Assembly: GCA_964036275.1 (NCBI GenBank) | Contig: OZ038433.1 | Location: forward strand, 39,465,336-39,529,335 | DNA length: 64,000 bases | Reading direction: 5' to 3' | Source of the DNA: Litoditis marina | Lineage: Eukaryota; Nematoda; Chromadorea; Rhabditida; Rhabditidae | In this document: one piece after another, positions 59,801 to 64,000 of the stretch | Position numbering within the stretch: position 1 is the first letter of the stretch | How the letters are laid out: each line of letters starts with the position of its first letter | Notes under the pieces: model-generated | Database searches by the model: none | Seen by the model: only the letters and a program-made list of their open reading frames with translations | What the model was told of the DNA's origin: nothing | Translations under genes and position numbers: made by a program

Positions 59801-60535
59801 AACAATTTGCTGGAAATCAATGGAAAAATGCAAGGACCCAATCGAGATTTGAGGAAATAATAAATAGAGTACGCGCACTGCGGTGTTGAACTAATTTGAG
59901 AACACGAAAATCAGGTATATTTTTAGAAAAGATTGATAAAAGATACTTACAACACCGCATTGCAGCGAAATTACTGTACACATTTGGCACGCTCGGGCAG
60001 TAAAAACTAAATGTTAGTGTCAAATAATTGCTCAAATGTATAATAAAATTCTGCACATTTGACTTAGTTACCGGCCAACCTGTGAAGAAAAAGTCATCCG
60101 CAATAGGTTAGACAAAACTGTGGTCGAGATTTCGTTGTGAATGTTAGCTATCGCAGTTGAAAAGTTAAATATCTAGTATTTTCTGGCAGACAAAGTCTGT
60201 GTTCCATAACCGATCACAATTGAGACGAGATAAAGTTCAGGAAACAAGGCACTGGAGTGAACATCTCGTACCGAAACGAGAAAACGAAAAAGCACGGATT
60301 ACGTGCAAACTCTTGAAAAAGATTGAGATACCACTATACTGGAAGTAAACGTAACAGTCACGTGAAACGGGAAGATAAAACCGCTGTTCACGTGTTTAAC
60401 TGAAGTAAATCATGTGTATCGGTTTAGTTGGCGTATTATTTGACACTAATCGTATTTTCTTCACTGAAAACGTTGGCAAAAAGTGTGAACTTGGTCTTAC
60501 ACGTGTCACGTGACTGTGTTCTACGGTTACAAAAG
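56808..60535. other. Gene-poor region with CT-rich tracts
   Basis: No exon could be supported. A minus-strand frame at 57309..57659 (116 codons) is the longest; it has an ATG but no motif or flanking signals, so I leave it uncalled. The tract 58121..58440 is strongly CT-rich with several (TC)n runs. The region should contain the 3' flank of the GATA gene. Confidence 0.5.
58121..58440. repeat. CT-rich low-complexity tract
   Basis: Repeated TCTCTC/TTTCTT runs over about 320 bp, including an uninterrupted (TC) run near 58367..58387. Open frames through it read as Ser/Leu or Arg/Glu runs and are not believed. Confidence 0.9.
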
Positions 60536-63500
60536 CTATTGATTGGCGAAGATGAAGTTGGTAGGATAGGCCTGGGGCTGGTAGAAGGAGTTGGCGGCAG
60601 CCATGAGCTTCATGTCGTACATGGGCTTCATCTCGTAGCCGGTCTTCATGGCCCAGCCATCGTCGGGCGATGAACCCTTTCCCTTCTTGGACTTGGTCGA
60701 AATCTTCCGGTTGCGGGACTGAATGGTCTCCTTCTTCATCGCCATCGGTCGCTCAACCTGTAAATTCACTAGTAAGAGACGGATACAAGTGACATACATG
60801 ATTCTCTATCGTGAATGAACATCAATGAACGCGACTGATTCACTCACGTCACAAAGGACTCAATCTGAACAACTTTGTACCAACCGATCCGATTTTCCTA
60901 ATTTAAGCATTACCGTTTTTTCTACCTCTTCGAACGCTGGAACAGAAAGTGTTTTCTCGGTGACTTTACTGGTTATCTTTTCATCTGGCGTCCTTTAATT
61001 GTATGCGGTAGGCTTTGAGTGCGCAACACTGCGCAAAGAGAAGCGCCTTGCGCCAACCCTGCCATTAACCCATCCGGTATCGACACTAATCCCGTATGGC
61101 TAGCTAATTGCTATGGGAAAACAAACAGTTGGGATTACTGTCAGGTTAAGGACTTAAACAGTAGTAAAGGAATGATCATGTCAAGCACATGTTTCATCCT
61201 CAAATTTTTAACGTTTTAAGTTTTATATTGAAAACGTGTGGCTTTAAAGGTGACTTGGTGGATAACAAACCTAACTATCACGTGAGTCAAACTTGAATTC
61301 GATTCTACGAGTACATGAAACTTCCACCAATGTTAGAAATCGATTTGCTTACATTGTGCAGTTTGTAGTATAATCCACAGGCGTTGCACACGGGTTCGCC
61401 ACTGCCGTTTCTCCTCCAGAGGGTGGTGGTGTTCGTTTTGCAGTTCACGCAGGCCACTCCCGATCGTTTTTGGGCACTCTGGAAATGTATGATGTAAAAT
61501 AAAGCATTGTATATTTTCTTCACCTTTCTACTGTGCCCGGCAAGAGGTGGTTATAGTTACTAGACTTTTCCAATACAAGTTGTAGACAATTCGGATCACG
61601 TTCACCTCTTATTACAATAGTCGCAGTTCATATATCCACCGCATCTAGCCATAGGCGGCTGTGTCACTCATTCGCAGACTATCACTTGCTCAGCTCGTAA
61701 TTGGAAAATTGATCGTATTAACTCATGACGGTAGTGATTGCTACAACGACCATACAACCCCAAATAAGCGTAAAAAAGTTTTCTGGAAGAATTTGGAAAG
61801 TTGAAAGAGGAATGGAAATTAAAGACATTTGCACAGCCCACTTTCAGGCTACCGATGGGTGTAGGAACAGTTTTTCCAAAATATGAGTGTGAAGTACACT
61901 TTTCCCCACGTTTCAACACGTTTTACGTGACTAGTTCATTTACTTCTACACAGATCACTCTCAGCTACCGTATGCTCTCAGACAGTTTTCGGCCACTTTT
62001 TGTCGATGTCTCCCATTCAAGGCTACTAGCGGACATTTGTACGGTAACACAGGCGTTGATTTATGTAAATTAGCAGAGCGACAAGGGTCAGCGCCGAAGA
62101 AGAGAAAGATAGTATCTACAAAATCTTCAAAAGTAACCGCCCTCATGAAATTATGTGAAAAAATGACCATAATGTGAAAACATGATATTTTATTTCACTA
62201 TTTTATTTTCATACTCAACTAGATAATATGAAGGTTTGAGAGAGAAGTTGTGAGTAATGGTAAACTCGAGATAACAACTTATTTCATGTTTCCAAGAATT
62301 ATGTAGTATTTATGTTAACAAATGTTATAATCCCTTCGAAACTTCTCCTAAATGTATTGACACCTTAACAAGGTGTCTGTCTGAGCGAGTAATTGGAGAT
62401 GATCCCTGGTAGTTGCGTAATGTTCTGTTGCGTATCGTCTTTCATCGGATCTCGAGTTGGCTTTATTTTGACAAGTAAGGTCGCGAACTATTACAGCGGG
62501 GATGAGTTGTGTTGCGTCATCCCTCTAATCGACTGATTCCACTCAAACACACTCAATACAACTCACTCCCAGTAATCAACACGCGCATTCCGATTATATA
62601 AGTCGTTTGAATTTGAGCTTTAGTTTGATTTATATTACATAACTATCAAGAGTGAACCACTCTGAGTTGTGATCTAACGGCTTATGTGATTGTGAATCGC
62701 AAAACTTGAAATTTGGAAATTGTGAACTGATGAGAACTGTATATATCCGTTTTTGTCTAATTTCATGGGTATTTTGCCCGATTTACTACGTAGAGAGCCA
62801 TTGAGAGATAGAGAGAGAGAGGGGAGAGAGAGTGAGGGAAAAAAAGATAGAGGGAGAACACGCGATAGAGAGAGGGAGAAAAAAAAGAGAAGACAACTTG
62901 TCTTTCGCTCTTCCATGTTTTCCTTTCAAAAGACTCGAACGGTTTCGCGCCAGTCCTATTTGTCCATTGGGTTACTGTATGTAACCGGTTAGGGAATGCG
63001 AAGGATGGTAAGAGAGAATGTGTGGAAGGGAGGGCGCAGATAGCGAGAGATCATACCGTAACCGAGGTAAGGTGTGATAATTGGATAATGGAAAGAGATA
63101 GCGAGCGAGAACGATTTTCTCTATTGGCGCAAAGAACAGAGAGTTTCCATTTCACCATAAAAACACTTGCTCCTGTCAAAATACATCTTAACACGTACAG
63201 TTTTTTTACGTTATAAACTTTGCAGGATCTTCTAAGAGACTTTTACCTACAAACTCCGTACATTTTAAAATCTACACTACATACCTACAATAAAAGAAGA
63301 CAACTGTTAATGTCCTTCACGTGTAACGTGAATATTTCGAAAACTTTTCGTTTAGCTTAAGCTATTTCAGAATACCGACCTGTCGTTTCTTGGGCTTGAC
63401 AAGTGGTCGGTTCTGTCCGTTCATTTTGGAGTAGAGTCCGCAGGCGTTGCAGAGGTAGTGGCCACCACCGTCCCGTCGCCACAACGGGGTGTTCGTCACT

Positions 63501-64000
63501 CCACAGTTTATGCACTCACGTCCCTCGGCTGGAAAGAGAATGAGATAAGATTGGAGTTAATATAGTTTGAACTCAAGTTTGAATAACATTAGGTGATTCA
63601 CAACTAATAGAATACTATCACGAAGTTAGAGTTATGATTGAAGTTTTAGAGTTTGTGCAATTCACAGTTATAACTTTGAATCTGTGTCATATGATTGGAT
63701 GTCAGTGAAGACTTTTTCAAGTGAAAAGTGAAGTTCGAAGACAGTTACTACCAAATTTCAGAATCTAAGTTTGTGCGACCTAATCTAACGGTGAAAATGT
63801 GTGTGTTTCACGTGCGAACGCACATGCGGCAGCAGTCTTACTCCTTGTGCTGGAGGGGTTGGTGGAGTTGGCGGAGCTGTTCGAGCTGGTTGAGGTGGAG
63901 GAGGAGGTGCCGGGAACTGCCGGCACTCCGGCGGGCACTCGTGGGAGGATCGTTGTCTGTGGCAACTGGTAGTCGTACTGGTAGTTGAAGTTGGGGTAGA
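60536..64000 (-). CDS. elt-1: Two-zinc-finger GATA transcription factor (ELT-1-like), 5' end beyond the window
   Basis: Exons 63842..64000 (continuing off the edge), 63380..63528, 61353..61478 and 60536..60757 join in phase. The first visible exon encodes [13 protein letters not shown] and a Ser/Thr-rich linker. Exon 63380..63528 encodes an N-terminal GATA finger ([15 protein letters not shown]...[18 protein letters not shown]); exon 61353..61478 the second finger ([15 protein letters not shown]...[13 protein letters not shown]). The last exon supplies the basic tail ([18 protein letters not shown]) and about 55 C-terminal residues. Two adjacent Cx2C-x17-Cx2C fingers bind WGATAR sites. In C. 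elegans ELT-1 is the GATA factor with two canonical fingers and specifies epidermis, which is the basis for the symbol. The C-terminus is rich in Met and Tyr. The 1.9-kb intron between the finger exons holds only low-complexity DNA. Confidence 0.85.
62790..62895. repeat. GA-rich low-complexity tract (intronic)
   Basis: Runs of AGAGAGAG and GGGAGA in the intron between the two GATA-finger exons. The open frames it creates on both strands are not coding. Confidence 0.9.

Overview
The window looks like nuclear DNA of a rhabditid nematode, probably Caenorhabditis or a close relative. It is AT-rich, and its compact multi-exon genes have GT donors and mostly TTTCAG-type acceptors. Its gene content is typically nematode: a Str-like chemoreceptor, a secreted histidine acid phosphatase, a two-finger GATA factor, and an animal non-ribosomal peptide synthetase like the one known from nemamide biosynthesis. 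I built every gene model by hand from splice signals, reading-frame phase and protein motifs. No homology search was possible.

Layout. 0.6-8.0 kb (minus): a complete 12-exon equilibrative nucleoside transporter (about 519 aa). 8.9-24.4 kb (minus): a giant NRPS gene, about 13 exons and about 3,800 aa. Its domain order is unknown N-terminus-ACP-C-A-T-C-T-C-C-T-A-T-T-TE, so it has four condensation domains but only two adenylation domains. 24.4-29.7 kb: no convincing gene; it holds a palindromic MITE, a 584-bp element with 124-bp inverted repeats, a degenerate tRNA-like unit and a GC-rich minisatellite. 29.7-34.1 kb (plus): a 10-exon histidine acid phosphatase with a signal peptide, a C-terminal hydrophobic tail and one GC-AG intron. 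34.35-37.1 kb (minus): a 5-exon seven-transmembrane chemoreceptor, convergent with the phosphatase and only 215 bp from it. 37.8-38.1 kb: another MITE copy next to a broken fragment of the phosphatase 3' end.

38.9 to at least 49.9 kb (minus): an unrecognised gene for a disordered, basic protein. It is built from duplicated exons: three small RRSxR...TEK exons, two YWDFxDQP exons and four larger proline-ending exons. Its introns carry a tRNA-derived SINE, a perfect-looking foldback element, a GGCGCC-rich tandem array of about 139-bp units, and MITEs. 50.8-55.7 kb: nested foldback repeats with no large ORF. 55.8-60.5 kb: a second SINE copy, a small ORF with poly(A) signals, and CT-rich DNA. 60.5-64 kb (minus, running off the right edge): a two-zinc-finger GATA factor resembling ELT-1.

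The genes do not form an operon or pathway. The main biological interest is the animal NRPS assembly line, followed by the exon-duplication gene and the set of non-autonomous repeats.
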